Origin: Aselliscus stoliczkanus
Lineage: Eukaryota; Chordata; Mammalia; Chiroptera; Hipposideridae
Length of the DNA stretch: 64,000 nt
Assembly (NCBI GenBank): GCA_033961575.1
Contig: CM066738.1
Coordinates: forward strand, 72,029,478 to 72,093,477
Direction: 5' to 3'
Shown: in pieces, positions 24,821-36,403 of the stretch
How the letters are laid out: each line of letters opens with the position of its first letter
How positions within the stretch are numbered: position 1 is the stretch's first letter
The notes under the pieces: generated by a model
Seen by the model: the letters and a program-made list of their open reading frames with translations, nothing else
The model's database searches: none
Told to the model about the DNA's origin: nothing
Made by a program: the position numbers and the translations under genes

Positions 24821-26327
24821 TATGAAAAAGCTGCAGGGAAGAAAGAATATCATAAGTTCCCTGATGAGTTAATGATTCACACATAATGCTTTACCTTTCC
24901 AGAATGGTTGTTGTTTAATAGGAGATTTCTAGAGGCAAAAATATTAAGCCTGGGGACTAATCTCTTAGATAGAATTACCAGTATGACAAGCCTGTGAGGT
25001 AGACACTATTAAAAGGGCTGGTGGGCCTTTCCAGAGTTGCTGAAACCATATCATGTAAGTGATGTACGAGAGAGGCCCCAGGAAGGCACTGTAGAGATTG
25101 TAGTAATTCGATACCTCCATTGATTGGGCTCTGGAAAACTCTCATGGTAAATCTATCATTGAGGAATTTAGGTCCCTCTAGAGGAGAACAGAGTCGTAGA
25201 GGCCTTGAATTGGTGTCAGGGTGAACAGGTCTAGTCAGAAGGTGAGACTGGGTTTGTGGTGGTGTTCACTATCTCAAATCCCTTTAACAATGGGCTGCTG
25301 TTACCCTGTGCTGAGGGTGGGACTGGGGTGCCATGGTGTTTCTCCATACCTGGGCATCACCCTCAGCTTTTGCCACCAACCTGCACCTCAGAGTGCAGCT
25401 CCCCCCACATTCTTGCTCCTCACCCAGGGGTGGGAAGCCTGCTGTTCCTTGTTACTTGGTACTGAGCTGGTAGTGGTGGTCAGTGCAGGAGGGCGCTCTG
25501 TCCTAGGCTGGCCCTGAGCACCTGAGCTTTGGGGGTAGGGCTTTCTCTGTGTTCCTGCTAGTTGTCCTTGTGACAGCCAAACTCTGCCTTGAATCTTGTG
25601 GTCAGTCTTGAAGCCAGTGTTTCCTATCCCTGCCCTAGTGGTAAGGGACCTCTGCTGGGTGTTGATATAACTCCCTCTCTCTAGTTATCTCCCCTGCTTC
25701 CATCCTTCATATGAGGCCATGGAAAAGTGCTTGTGAATGTGTTGCACTCTGCTTGGGTGTGGAGTCCCAGGCTATTCCACACTGACATTCTAACTTACAT
25801 TTGGTCTTTACCATTACATTAAGATTTTAGCTGATATCTTACCAGCTAGTATGGCGATGGCTTCTTCTTTCCAGGCCCTGCCACAGATCAGACAGTTGTG
25901 GCCTTTTTTCTCTTGGAAATCAGGTTACTTGATTGCTTTGTGACTCACTTCTCTGAAGGGCTCAAGAAAAGTTATTTTGTCATTTATCTGACTCCTCCTC
26001 ATTATAATGGGAATGATAATTTTGCAGCTTTCTATGTGTTAAGTGTAAGGCCAGACTTACTTAAATAAAATTTCCTTTATTCCTCCCACCAGAATTGTTC
26101 TTTTCTTCCTCTGAATGCCGTAGATCTTTATGAGGATCAGTATTAAGTTCTTATCCTTTTTTACCTATGTTTGTGTATTTATGTTATCTCCCCACTAAAT
26201 GTAAGCTGTATAAGGTCTCAACTTAATAATGTTTCTATCCTCAACGGTGCTTAGTACGGTGTCGTAACACCGTACAAGCATTCAGTCAAGTATATTAGAG
26301 GATAAAGGGCTTTGTTAAAAAATGGGT

Positions 26328-26553
26328 TGTGGGGGCAGCTGGTTAGCTCAGGTGGTGAGAGCACAGGCTCATAACCAAGGTTGCTGGCTCAATTCCCACA
26401 TGGACCATGGAGCTGCACCTTCCACATCTAGATTGAAGAGAACTACTTAGAGCTGATGGTTCCTGGAAAAAGGCCCTCCACAACTAGAATGAAACAACTA
26501 CTTGACTTGGAGCTGATGGGTCCTGGAAAAACAGACTGTTCCCCAATAAAATT

Positions 26554-26558
<5 letters not shown>
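26328..26558 (+). mobile_element. Sense SINE followed by CA repeat
   Basis: Head GGGGGCAGCTGGTTAGCTCA, unit GGTTGCTGGCTCAATTCCC, then two TGACTTGGAGCTGATGG-like repeats and a tail ending CCCCAATAAAATTTCTTA. The poly(A) tail is replaced by a CA microsatellite. Confidence 0.85.

Positions 26559-26601
<43 letters not shown>
26559..26601. repeat. (CA)n microsatellite in SINE tail
   Basis: About 21 uninterrupted CA units directly at the SINE 3' end. Confidence 0.97.
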
Positions 26602-26604
<3 letters not shown>

Positions 26605-27779
26605 GGTACAGCACTCCCAAAGAAGTGAATGGTTAGGAAAATTAGCTTGTTGTTCTAAGTAAGAGTTTTCTGCACGTGAGCATTTGGTGTGGTATCTATG
26701 TCCAGAACTAGACACCTAGCTTGAGTTTACAAGAAATTGGCAGCTATGGTGGAAGGAGGCACTGTTCTTTGAGATGTATCTGAACGTATGAACACATGTC
26801 TCCAAACCACGTTTTGAATTGAAGCGAACACATTCTTGTAAAGCAAATTCTACTTTCCCTGCAGATTTCATTATGATATTAGGGGAATGCATCACCAAGG
26901 GAAATCCTCAGTAAAGTCAGCAGATATAAAAATGTTCAGTGAGTAAGGTGGTTCCACAGGTGTGCGGGTGACAACCACAACATGATTTTAGTTTTCCAGC
27001 TCTAGGAGTTTCTATATCATCAGCTGCCTTGCCCTCCCAAGCCTTCCAAGGAATTTCCTCATGCCTGAGGATTCACAGAGTCCATACTGATGGATCTGGA
27101 GGTCGCTTTTCTGCTCCTCTTGTCTGGGGCAGCAGGAATTTGGCTGCATTCAGACTGCGCCAGCAGATGCTACCATTTTTATGTTGGAATATGTGATGTT
27201 TCCTAATGTAAAAATACCCTATTGTCCTCTAGTGTTCCAGTTCATTAAGTTAAACCTAACATACTAATTTCCTTAAATTGAGGAATGCCTTTATTAATAT
27301 GACAGCATTTGTTTCATTACTGTTATTATACCAGCTGAAGGTTAGATATTTATTGGCTATGTTGAATTCTTTTATTTTCTCCCTTCCTAGTCATGTGTGG
27401 AAGTTCTGAAGAGCAGCTTTTTGTGTGGAGGTTTTCAGTTTCCTTATTTCTAGGCAGAGGTAGGACCTTTCCCCTGATGCTGATCAGCCAATAGTACCTT
27501 TCCTCTGATGCTGACCAGCCAAAGGTGGTATCTGGTTATTAGTTTTGTCACAGTGCTACTTAGAGTCCCTTATTTCTAAGGAGATGAACTGAGTGTCTCT
27601 TGAGTGGATAGAAGAGGAAGGCTTCCCTATCGACATTGAATCACAGATGTTAGAAAATAAATCAGAACACTTTCTACTACTGTATATATTGACATTTGAA
27701 TGCTCAGCCTCTTGCTACTTTCTTTAAAATTCTTCATTTCTGGGATATATGCTTATTAATCATCTGGCTGTTATTGTAG

Positions 27780-29043
27780 TTGAGAAGTGGTCAGAAGGAA
27801 CAACACAAGAGAAAAAACCCGAATGTGTGAAAGAACCAATAGGAACACCCACAGTTTCCCAAGAACCAACACGGATGGAAAAATCTACGGACACAGAGGA
27901 GGATGATATAGCTGGACCACTGTTTAGCAACAAAACCACTCAGTTCCCATCAATTCATGCTGAGCTGCTCCCAGAGCCTGAGGAGACATCTGAAGCAGTT
28001 CGCGGTCCTTCAAAACCAGCCACGCCTAAGACCACGACCCCACCCTCATCACCATCTCCAGCAGCTGTCTCACCAGAGCTGGCCTATGTCCCAGCTGACC
28101 CGGCTCAGTTTGCTGCTCAGATGTTAGGTAACGTTTCATCTATTCATTCTGATCAGTCTGACGTTTTAATGGTGGATGTGGCAACAAGTCTGCCTGTTAT
28201 TTCCAACAAGGTGCTGAGCTCAGAGGCTGCTGAAGATAATATGGCAGCTGCTTCTGTTGTGTATTCTGGAAAGGGGGTAGCAATGCAGGTTGTAACCCAC
28301 ACATCTGTCCATGTAGACTTGGGTTCTAAACATAAAGACGATAAGGCTGAACCATCCACCGCTTCCTCACTCCCCTTGCAGGATGAACAAGAACCTCCTG
28401 CTTATCATCAAGCTCTTGAGGTCCTTTTGCAGGCTGGTATTGAGGTTACATCAACTGTTCATATATCATCTGTCTATAAAGATGAGCCTGTGACTGAAGG
28501 AGTTACGTATATGCAGCAAACATCAGAACAAATAGCCATCCCTTTAACAGATCAAGTTGCTGGTCTTAAAGAAAATGAGCTGTCCCCACCAGTTAGCCTC
28601 ATAGCTGTAAGCAAGACAGCCTCAGGCACGTCTGAAAACTCTGCAAAATTTGCACAGTTGGAGGATGCAGTATATATGGAGGGAGAAGACACAGTTGTGA
28701 TCTCTGACAACTCTTTGAAGGGTCCTCCTGCTCAATCCCTGGATGCAAAGGGCTCTACTATAGTGGCAGGCTCTGAAAACTGCACCTTGAAGTGGAGATG
28801 GTTGCAGTAGTGCCTGGGCAGGAAGAGTCAGGTGAAAACTCTGCATCCCAGGAAATGGAGGTCAAACCTTCTGGGAGAGCTACAAAAGCTGGGCATGCAG
28901 GTGCTTCTAAAAGAACATCTGGTGGCCCCCTTTCTCCTGTACCAGAAGGTTCTACCCAACCAGAAAGTGAACCAGAATGGGAAGCAGCACCTGAGCAAGG
29001 TTTGATGGAGCCAGTTAAGAAAGTTAGATACTTACAGAATTGA
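27780..29043 (+). CDS. CABYR: CABYR exon 4 (coding region A), frameshifted
   Basis: Large exon after a TTATTGTAG acceptor, read from GAG at 27782. It encodes EKWSEGTT and then the Pro/Ser/Thr-rich body of CABYR coding region A, with a proline-rich TTPPSSPSPAAVSPELAYVP stretch (possible SH3 ligand) and QSDVLMVDVATSLPV. Region A carries the calcium-binding activity reported for the family. The frame stops at TAG 28808-28810, giving about 410 residues with exons 2-3. From 28780 the next frame stays open for 87 codons to TGA at 29041-29043 and matches the rest of region A (GQEESGENSASQEM). A net loss of 1 or 4 bases near 28775-28780 explains this. It is either a real truncation or a sequence error. 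Confidence 0.9.
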
Positions 29044-31147
29044 ACATTACTTTTCAGTTGACATCTGTATTTCAGGTATCCATCTAGGTAGGCTCTCTGT
29101 AGATTGGTCAAATGTCTTTATTTTCAAGGGTTTTTAAAATGCCAAACCTATTTAAAGGGTTTGTTGTATTTGAGATTTTACTCTCATGAGATGAGTGATT
29201 TTAAATTGACATCACCAAAACTTGGCCTCAAGTTTTGGCCTCATCTAGTACTTTTGTGTTATTATTTTGTACATATTATGCAGTGAAAATCATTAGAGCC
29301 TGTTGTCAGGTACAAATGTATTCATGTGTTCTGAATACTCCTACTGAAAAGCTGTAATGAGGGGGTGTTGGTTTGAAATTTCTCAGTTGTGAATGTAAAG
29401 TCACATACAGGAATGCATTTACATAGGCTGTGGCATTTTAAAAGTGAGAGAAATGGAGGTGTGTTCCTGCTCTCACATGAAGTCAGGAGATCTCTGCAAC
29501 CAGGTTTGGGGAGCTGGTCAAGCACTGATTTCCTGCCTGCGAGCTTCTGCAGCTGAGGGAGCAGCTTCATAGCTGGATGCAGAGAGGACAGGTCAGGTTG
29601 AAGGTCTGTCTGTCACACGGGAGCAGGCAGGTAGCATCAGTGGAAAGGACAGGCAGGCACTTGAGCCATAATGGACACAGCTAAGATGACTGGCTTCCTT
29701 TTATTAATTCCCCCCACAAGTACCCACATTAAGCTGCCTTTTTGGCTGTTGAAATATCACCATGGCTTTCCTGTGACAGAGATGTGATTTGACCTGTGTC
29801 TCAATCTAATTATGCCATTTGGTCTGCCCACCCTCTTGCCCCATCTAGACAAGTGCAGGGGTCCTCGTCCCATTACGGATAGATGGGACATGCATGAGCC
29901 AACTTCCCCTATTCCTTTTGCAGAAGCTCTCTGAACTTGGACTCCTGCTAGAGCCAGAGTATTACCAAAGGTACTGTCAACCAAGCAGGTTTTAGAGAAC
30001 AAATTGTGTCTGGCAGTGTGACAGGGATTCTATTCTGCACAGCTGGAAAGGCAGAGGCCAGTGCTGGGAGTGTAGTATGTGGGACTGGCATCACCCCTGT
30101 GGCTTAAGCAGCACTTCCAAGTCACTGTTCTCAAGTGCTTAACTATTTCTCAAGCAAGTGCTACAAGGGTATTTAACAGAAGTACTGAAGACGTGGCTTG
30201 TGCATCTGTCTTAATTAGCTTCAGGAAAGATCAATTGAAAGTATCTGGAGCTACTGAAAACACACCAGTTTAATTCTGTGCACAGGGTTGTCTCTGAAGA
30301 GACAAACCGCAGCAGTGACAGAGGGCCCAGCGTTCAGTAGTACTCGGCACATTTCAGTTCTGGGCAATGTTCAGCTCTTCCATCAGGAACCTTTTCTCCT
30401 CCGTCCCGCATTCTAGGATGCAGTCCTCCAAGACAGTACCCTCTTCATTAGGAAAGTCAAAGCTCACCTTGTACGAGTCCTTGGTGTCAGTAGATGGATG
30501 ACATGCCTCGACCTCTTTTTCTTAAAGGACCCTGTGGGACCAACCAGCCTTTTACTGACACCTGGGACCTAAGATTTCAGCCTTCCCTGAAAGCTGTACT
30601 CTCTGGGGTTCTGAGTCCTAGATTATCTGATGTGTTGTGTGTGGTAACAAATTAATGGGAGATAGTGCCAAAGATATTTGATTATGTGATCAAAAGAGTA
30701 CACCTAGTGCAGATTTCTGTAGTAAAGAAAAATATCACTGTAGGTGACTTAACCCTTTTTTTTCAATGGCTTAACATACTCTTCAATTGATTTTTGGGGG
30801 TAAAGCCAAAACTGTTGATTTTCCATATCCTCTCGCGGACCCTATAGAAGCCATGTCTAAAGTTTAAGTACCTGAAAACAGCAACTTAGAATGAGATTGC
30901 TTCTTCAGCCACAACTCGTATCCTTGCCAGTTGCTATCGCAGCACTGTTCTCACTTTCCAACTGTAGAAAATCTCTCTCGTTTGACATTACCAAACACAA
31001 TTTACTTAGCCCTCTCTATAGGATGCTTTATGGCACATATTACTACAGCTGTTTGTTTATATGTAAAAAAAAATTTACGAGGGCATCTGTATGCATAGTG
31101 CTTGATACAGAGAGGAAATCTTAATGCCTGCATTTTTGTTTTTATAG
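29044..31147 (+). other. CABYR: CABYR intron 4 / exon 4 downstream region
   Basis: Non-coding stretch between the end of coding region A and exon 5. Part of it may be 3' UTR of region-A transcripts. The only coding-like piece is an unidentified antisense open frame at 30354-30521. Confidence 0.55.
30354..30521 (-). pseudogene. Unidentified antisense coding-like fragment
   Basis: On the - strand a 55-codon open stretch ends at TGA (30354-30356). It has a polar, coding-like composition (KDSYKVSFDFPNEEGTVLED and TEEKRFLMEELNIAQN) and no initiator Met at its start. I do not recognise the family. It could be a processed-pseudogene piece or chance. Confidence 0.3.
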
Positions 31148-31755
31148 CAATAGCAACAAGTGAAGCAGGACAAGCACCACCATATTCTAACATGTGGACC
31201 CTTTATTGTCTAACTGATATGAATCAACAAAGTCGCCCATCACCGCCACCTGCTCCTGGGTTTTTCCCCCAAGCAAACTTCTATCTACCTAATCCTAAGG
31301 AGCCACAGTTTCTGCAGAATTCACCGAAAGTTACTTCTCCAGCTTATGTGATGATGGACCACAGCAAGAAGACCAGTGCCCCACCTTTTATTCTAGTAGG
31401 CTCAAATGTTCAGGAAGCCCAGGATTGGAAGCCTCTTCCTGGACATGCTGTGGTTTCCCAGGCAGATCCCTTGAAGAGATATGCTACAGTCCAAGTACCC
31501 ATTGCAATTCCTGCAGATCAGAAATTCCAGAAACACACCCCAAAACCCCAGAATGCTAGTGCTTCTACAAGTGGACAAGATGTCCCCAGGCCACAAAGCC
31601 CAGCTTTTCTTTCTGTTGCTTTCCCAGTAGAAGGTGTAGCCAAAAGGGGTTCAGGGTCTGGTGACAAACATACTCCCTTTGGAAGTTATGGTATTGCTGG
31701 AGAAATAACTGTGACTACTGCCCATGTTCGCAGAGCAGAAACTTAAAACTGACAG
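31148..31755 (+). CDS. CABYR: CABYR exon 5 (coding region B)
   Basis: The exon follows a TTTTTATAG acceptor and encodes IATSEAGQAPPYSNMWTLYC and onward to a TAA at 31744-31746, about 198 codons. This is CABYR coding region B, used by the shorter isoforms after alternative splicing. Visible features are a Pro-rich RPSPPPAPG segment, TSAPPFILVGSNVQEAQ, and the C-terminal PFGSYGIAGEITVTTAH block. Region B forms are reported in fibrous-sheath complexes with ROPN1 and AKAP partners. The start phase matches exon 3, which supports exon 4 skipping. The donor ACAG|GTAAAT at 31755/31756 leads to a 3' UTR exon. The reading frame is intact. Confidence 0.92.
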
Positions 31756-32090
31756 GTAAATTTCCCTACTATACTATGTGGGAATTTTCAGCATTGTGAT
31801 TTGTTGACCTGGGACTGAGATGGTTAAAAAATTAAATTGAATTGAATTGAATTGAGTTGGGTATACTCTAATTTGATGAGGTTATTGTCTCCAGCTTCCT
31901 TATAGCCAATTACTAATGTACAGCAGTGTATTGCACCATGATGACTCACACCAAAGATTTGGTGCCTCCTACAGGAACCAATCAACCAACCACCTTTGAA
32001 TACCTCATCCTGTGTCTAGCCATGGAAGATGCTGAAGGAGGATGGATTAAAAAAAAAAAAAAAGCACCAAAAAACAAAAACCATTCTTAG

Positions 32091-32614
32091 TGTTGCTGGA
32101 GGCTCTTGGGGTGTCCAAGAGAGGACTGAACCTGGAGCAGTGATGACCAGATTCTGGTCTCCATGCAAGAAAGAATTCAAGAGCAAGACAGATAGAGGAA
32201 AGAATGGGGAGTTTACTGAAATGAAAGTACACACATGAGAGGGAAGTGTGGCAAACTCAGAGAGCAAGTCCCCCACAGCAAGTCCCCACTGAAAGTCTTT
32301 ATCCCTCCCAGGCCAGGGCTTGGTGATATCCCATTGATGTAGCTCCTCAGTTTCCCACTTTTCTTCCTTATTTGGTTTCTCCAGAACTACCATGGCATCA
32401 GATGCATGCTGGGATGTAAATGAGATTATAATGACTTAAAATTAGCTGAAGGTCAGGTCCAGGGCATAGGGATTAGCCTTGCAGGATGAAATTTTCTTGT
32501 TTTCCTCCAGCTGCAGTGCCAGATATACTCACTTGCCACTTGTGTAACCAGTGAGGAGCCTCAGTTGTATCCTGGAGGGGGTGGTCAATTTCCTAGGCTA
32601 CTTATCCTGCCTCA
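32091..32614 (-). mobile_element. Probable solo LTR
   Basis: On the - strand it starts TGAGGCAGGATAAGTAGCC and ends AGCCTCCAGCAACA (TG...CA). An R/U5-like stretch contains AGTAAACTCCCCATTC and TTGAATTCTTTCTTGCATGG, typical of class I LTRs. No clear target duplication was found. Confidence 0.55.
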
Positions 32615-33239
32615 TAAAGTGTGAATTTACAATCTAGTTGGCATGTTGAAGGAGTTGGGAGGAGCAGAGACAAGACTTATATAATAGTTGTGAACAACTG
32701 GGGAGTAAGGTAAGAGATTATCCAATCAATAACATAAGAGTTTGTTTCCTGTTAGAGTGAATATTTACTGCAGAATGGATAGATTTGAAACTATTAAAGA
32801 GCTAAAAAGACCACGGGAATCGATGCAGATATGACAGTATTATTAATCATTTAAAAAATTTTCATTCCACAAGGAAAGGCGACATACTATGCTAGCCCCT
32901 CCACCCCCATTGTGTATAGGAGAGTGAGCAAAACATGGAGCCTACACTTCAGTGGGGGAGATGAAGAAAACAAAAAGGTACTGATACAGGCCCTCCTTTT
33001 CTGGGCCCAGATGTAAACTGACACATGAGTATGACAGGAGCCAGCCTTGCAGAGAGCTGACAGACACTGCAAGTAGGACAAAATTAAAATGGCTGGGAGG
33101 AGCTGGGGGAGAGTACATAAAAGGAAGCTGGAGACCTGAAGAGGGGACCATAATTTAGGGTCCCTGCATACCAAGGAATGAGATTTGGACTGAAAGTTCA
33201 ATGAGGAACCAGAAGAATGGTAGATCCTGCTGGCTGCTA

Positions 33240-34723
33240 TGTCAGGGATGGTCCTGGTGCAAGGTACCTGTGCCTCTGAGAGCTGGAAGAAGATGCATGG
33301 AACTGTAGGTGCAAGGGACCAGCCTCTGCAAGTCCAGGGGTTCCCTCAGGTGGGGATGGCATCGGTGAGGGAAGAAAAGAAAGAAGGGAGAGAGTGGAAA
33401 CACCGAGGAAATTTCAGAGAAGAAGTGTCACACTTTATTGTTACAGCATGTCCCCTTTATAGGGACTCTTTTCCAATACCTCAATTACAAGTCACAAGTT
33501 ACATTTCACATGAGTTTGATGTTATCTCTTTCTCAGGGCTTCCACAGTCTTTACTTCCCTGCAAGTGTTCTCTCCAGGGTGGACTGTGACTTACTCTTCC
33601 ATTAAAGGATTATCTTGTCTTTTACTATGATAATCTCTATGAAACCCAGACTTATTTTCTGCATATCACCTAAAGAATTTTTATCATGACTATCTTATGT
33701 TAAGGATTGACATATCTCTACATATTGCCTAAAGAATGTTTACTATAACTATCTTGACTATCTAGAAATTATCCTAAATCCTAGCAGCTAAACACAATCA
33801 TGAGACTCACAAGGCGTATACTTGAGCTATACTAAAAAGACTAGGAGTGGCTGTGTTTAGGGTAAAAGTAAAGTCTATTCCTAAGTAAATACAATACTTA
33901 ACAACCAAAGGGGGGGGGTCTCACAACTCTCTTATCCTATGGAGATAGCATCTGTTTCTCAGTCAAAGCTTCAGTATCTGTTGCTGCAACAAGGTACAAG
34001 GCAAAGAATTCAAATAAGGCTATTGATTAACATACCCCATGGTTAGCAAGCTGCCCAGAACTCTCACAGCAGTGGCCTTAGGCCAGTGAGCTCAACAGAC
34101 TGATGTTATTATCAGTTTCTCACAGACAGGCTGTTGGCCTATGTGGCCAGAGGTCTGAGCCTCTGTTTCCAAGGGGCTTGAGTCCCCTATTTCTCAGTCC
34201 TGGGGTCCTCAGGGGACTATAGCCTGATTTGGGTTGTTTCCCCCTTGGGAAACTTTGCCCATCATTGACTTACATAGCCATCTCTCATTGGGGTACCACA
34301 GGAACTTGCCACAAGTGCAGTGAGAGTACTGTCTCCTATAGGAACCAATATAGAGGAAAGGCACATGGGTTCATAGAGGCAGGAGATATTACATGACCAA
34401 CCATAAGACAGCACCCCAAACATCCAGTGCTAAGTGTGGCAATGTGACCTTGTCAGACAATGGGGGGCTGTTGGCTCCCAACACATAGGCAGAGTAGACA
34501 TGCCTTATTCATTGGCTGTTTAGGTACTGCCTGCATGGTAAAATGTCCAGGCTTTATACTGTGCAAGAACAAAAGTGGTGCACAGCCAAAGCGCTCATAT
34601 AAGGGCACATAAACATAAACATCAGTGACATGAACGGCACCTGCGCTGCATTCCATCCAACGTACCCAGCAGTTCCACTGCAAGGCCAAGTGAGGGAGCC
34701 TGACCCGCTCCTTCTTCCCTACT
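33240..34723 (-). repeat. Provirus 3' LTR, interrupted
   Basis: U5-side part at 33240-33309 (TGTCAGGGATGGTCCTGG, GAGCTGGAAGAAGATGCATG) and R/U3 part at 34486-34723 align to the right LTR. The 1176-bp block between them is a foreign LTR. Confidence 0.88.
33310..34485 (-). mobile_element. Solo LTR nested in the provirus 3' LTR
   Basis: Block with TGTGTTGG...CCTTGCA ends on the - strand (plus-strand TGCAAGGG to CCAACACA). It is flanked by the 4-bp duplication TAGG (33306-33309, 34486-34489), while the intact right LTR has a single TAGG at the matching place. An antisense AATAAA lies near 33431-33436. No internal viral genes are present. Confidence 0.88.
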
Positions 34724-34744
34724 CTCCACCCGTTCAGGGTTCCT

Positions 34745-36260
34745 CACTGGCCTGTTTGCCTACTGAAGTGGGAGCCTGCCTCCCAGGCCTCTATGCGAGC
34801 AGGGCAGAGCCCTGTACCCAAAGCCAGCAACAGCAATACAAGGAACAGCATAAAGCCACTAGGAGAAAAGGTCCTCCTCCCATAATGGTGAGGTCCCATC
34901 TCCAGCAGGAGAAAAGGTGAGTCCACCGTTCCTGTAGAGGGTCTCCTGTCAGGCACTGGATGCCATCGATCTCTTCAGCTAAGGGAAGGAGAGCCTGACT
35001 CACATTTTTCTTATTATCTGCAATACACACACAGCATTCAGTATGTACGATGGCACAGGTCCTGCTGTGGGCAGCAGTTAAAATGTCCAAAGCCATCTGG
35101 TTTTGGAAGACTACTTTCCTCATTTGGTCTACCTCCTCCATCAGGAGGCCAATGGCTTGGTGGGTTTGGTTGAGGGCTTGGGCAGTGTGCTTAGCAAGGG
35201 CAGTCACCTGTGTTTCCATCACAATGGAACTGGTTTGGGGGCTAACAATAGCCAGGGGATAAAATCACCAGGGCATATTCTTGACGCAGCAGTGTTTGCT
35301 CTGAATGACTCCCAATTTGGGGGTCAGCTTTCTAATATGGGTTGTACGCTAGTCAGGAGGTATAGCTGCCCCCATGTACAATGCCCTGTCCACTTGGCAG
35401 GGAGGTAAGGCCAGTCATAGAAGCCACAAACACACAGGCTCCCTTCTGGGGCAAAAATGGTGGGGGCCAACCTCTGTTGCCTTTGGCAGTTCTACCATAC
35501 ATGACCTTAGGGCACTTGAGTTATGTTTTGGCATAAGGCCGCAAACACCCAGCCCACATCTCTGTTGCTGGTCTGTCATTCCAAACACAGAGGAACAACC
35601 TGGGTAAGCTCCACACTTTCGCTCATGAGCCAACCCCATCTGTCCCATACCATGTGGTTCAGACATGGCTTGGTGCAGTTTTCTCTGCATCCTCATGCAA
35701 GAGAGGACATATCACCAGCTTGTATCCCAGGCCTCTTGCTGGGGGCTCCATTCTCGCAACCAAGTCCAGTTTTTTTGCGGTAGCAGGATGGATACCTGCT
35801 GTGGCGCTGACCGGAAACTCCATACACACCCAGCAGCTGGAGATATTGGCTACTGGGTCATAGGTGTGGGCCCAGTGCACTACTGTATTAGCCCATAGGC
35901 ACCTAAAGGCAGAAATAGTAGTCAGGAACCAGCAATGGCAAGTCAGTTCCATTGGGGAGGATACAGGCTAGCTTCTTATCCTGGGGGAGGAGGGTCACCG
36001 CCACTGGCACCTTTCCCGATTTGCGGTACCACACCTTTATGGCATTGCTTAGGGTCCCTTGTGTAGTTTCAACCTGTAGCAGGACAGGGGACCCCATAAT
36101 AGGCCACAGCAGGAGCACAAAGGTCCCTTGCAATATCGTCCCAGTATCAGGACCTCCGTACACCACTGTCACTTGCAGTGGCCACTCAGCCACCACCCCT
36201 GGTGTCACTTGCAAGTTGTGGGTCAGTGTAGCCTCCCATGGAGCTACCAAACCCAACCAA
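34745..36260 (-). pseudogene. env: Retroviral env remnant (surface and transmembrane parts)
   Basis: Fragmented env of the antisense provirus. The surface-subunit part lies at about 35415-36256 and holds a CWVC motif of the CXXC type. The transmembrane part at 34791-35222 holds a heptad-like region, the class I signature CAIVHTECC (CX6CC), and a hydrophobic membrane span with a Cys-rich CCSLYCCCW stretch. These features place the element with gamma-type envelopes. Frame changes separate the fragments and no complete protein can be made. An intact env is normally about 500-650 residues. Confidence 0.85.
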
Positions 36261-36403
36261 CAAGAGTGGAGGCTCTTGACCCGCCAGGGACAAGTCCATT
36301 GTAGTCATTCTCCTGCTTTCAAGCATGTTGGTGCTGGTGACAGAGTGTTCCTATTTCTGCCATATCCTGGCTTCAACAGGGTCTCACTTGTAGCGACCTC
36401 TAA

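Larger units (their letters stand above)
11088..27779 (+). other. CABYR: CABYR intron 3 (16.7 kb)
   Basis: Long intron between the exon 3 GTAAGT donor and the TTATTGTAG acceptor of exon 4. It holds the SINEs, L1 pieces, fold-back mariner, tRNA-half insertion and MIR listed separately. Stretches such as 11.6-13.8, 14.4-15.5, 16.0-17.8, 24.9-26.3 and 26.6-27.7 kb show no gene that I can support. Small L2 tails are visible near 13825-13870, 16780-16820, 17725-17790 and 26200-26300. Confidence 0.65.

Noticed and set aside
25200..25800. GC-richer stretch with 98-codon frame as a possible gene or L1 5' UTR
   Set aside because: No splice borders or recognisable domain were found, and similarity to an L1 leader could not be established by eye.
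26443..26715. Frame with a Cys-Val repeat peptide
   Set aside because: It is only the CA microsatellite and SINE tail read as codons.
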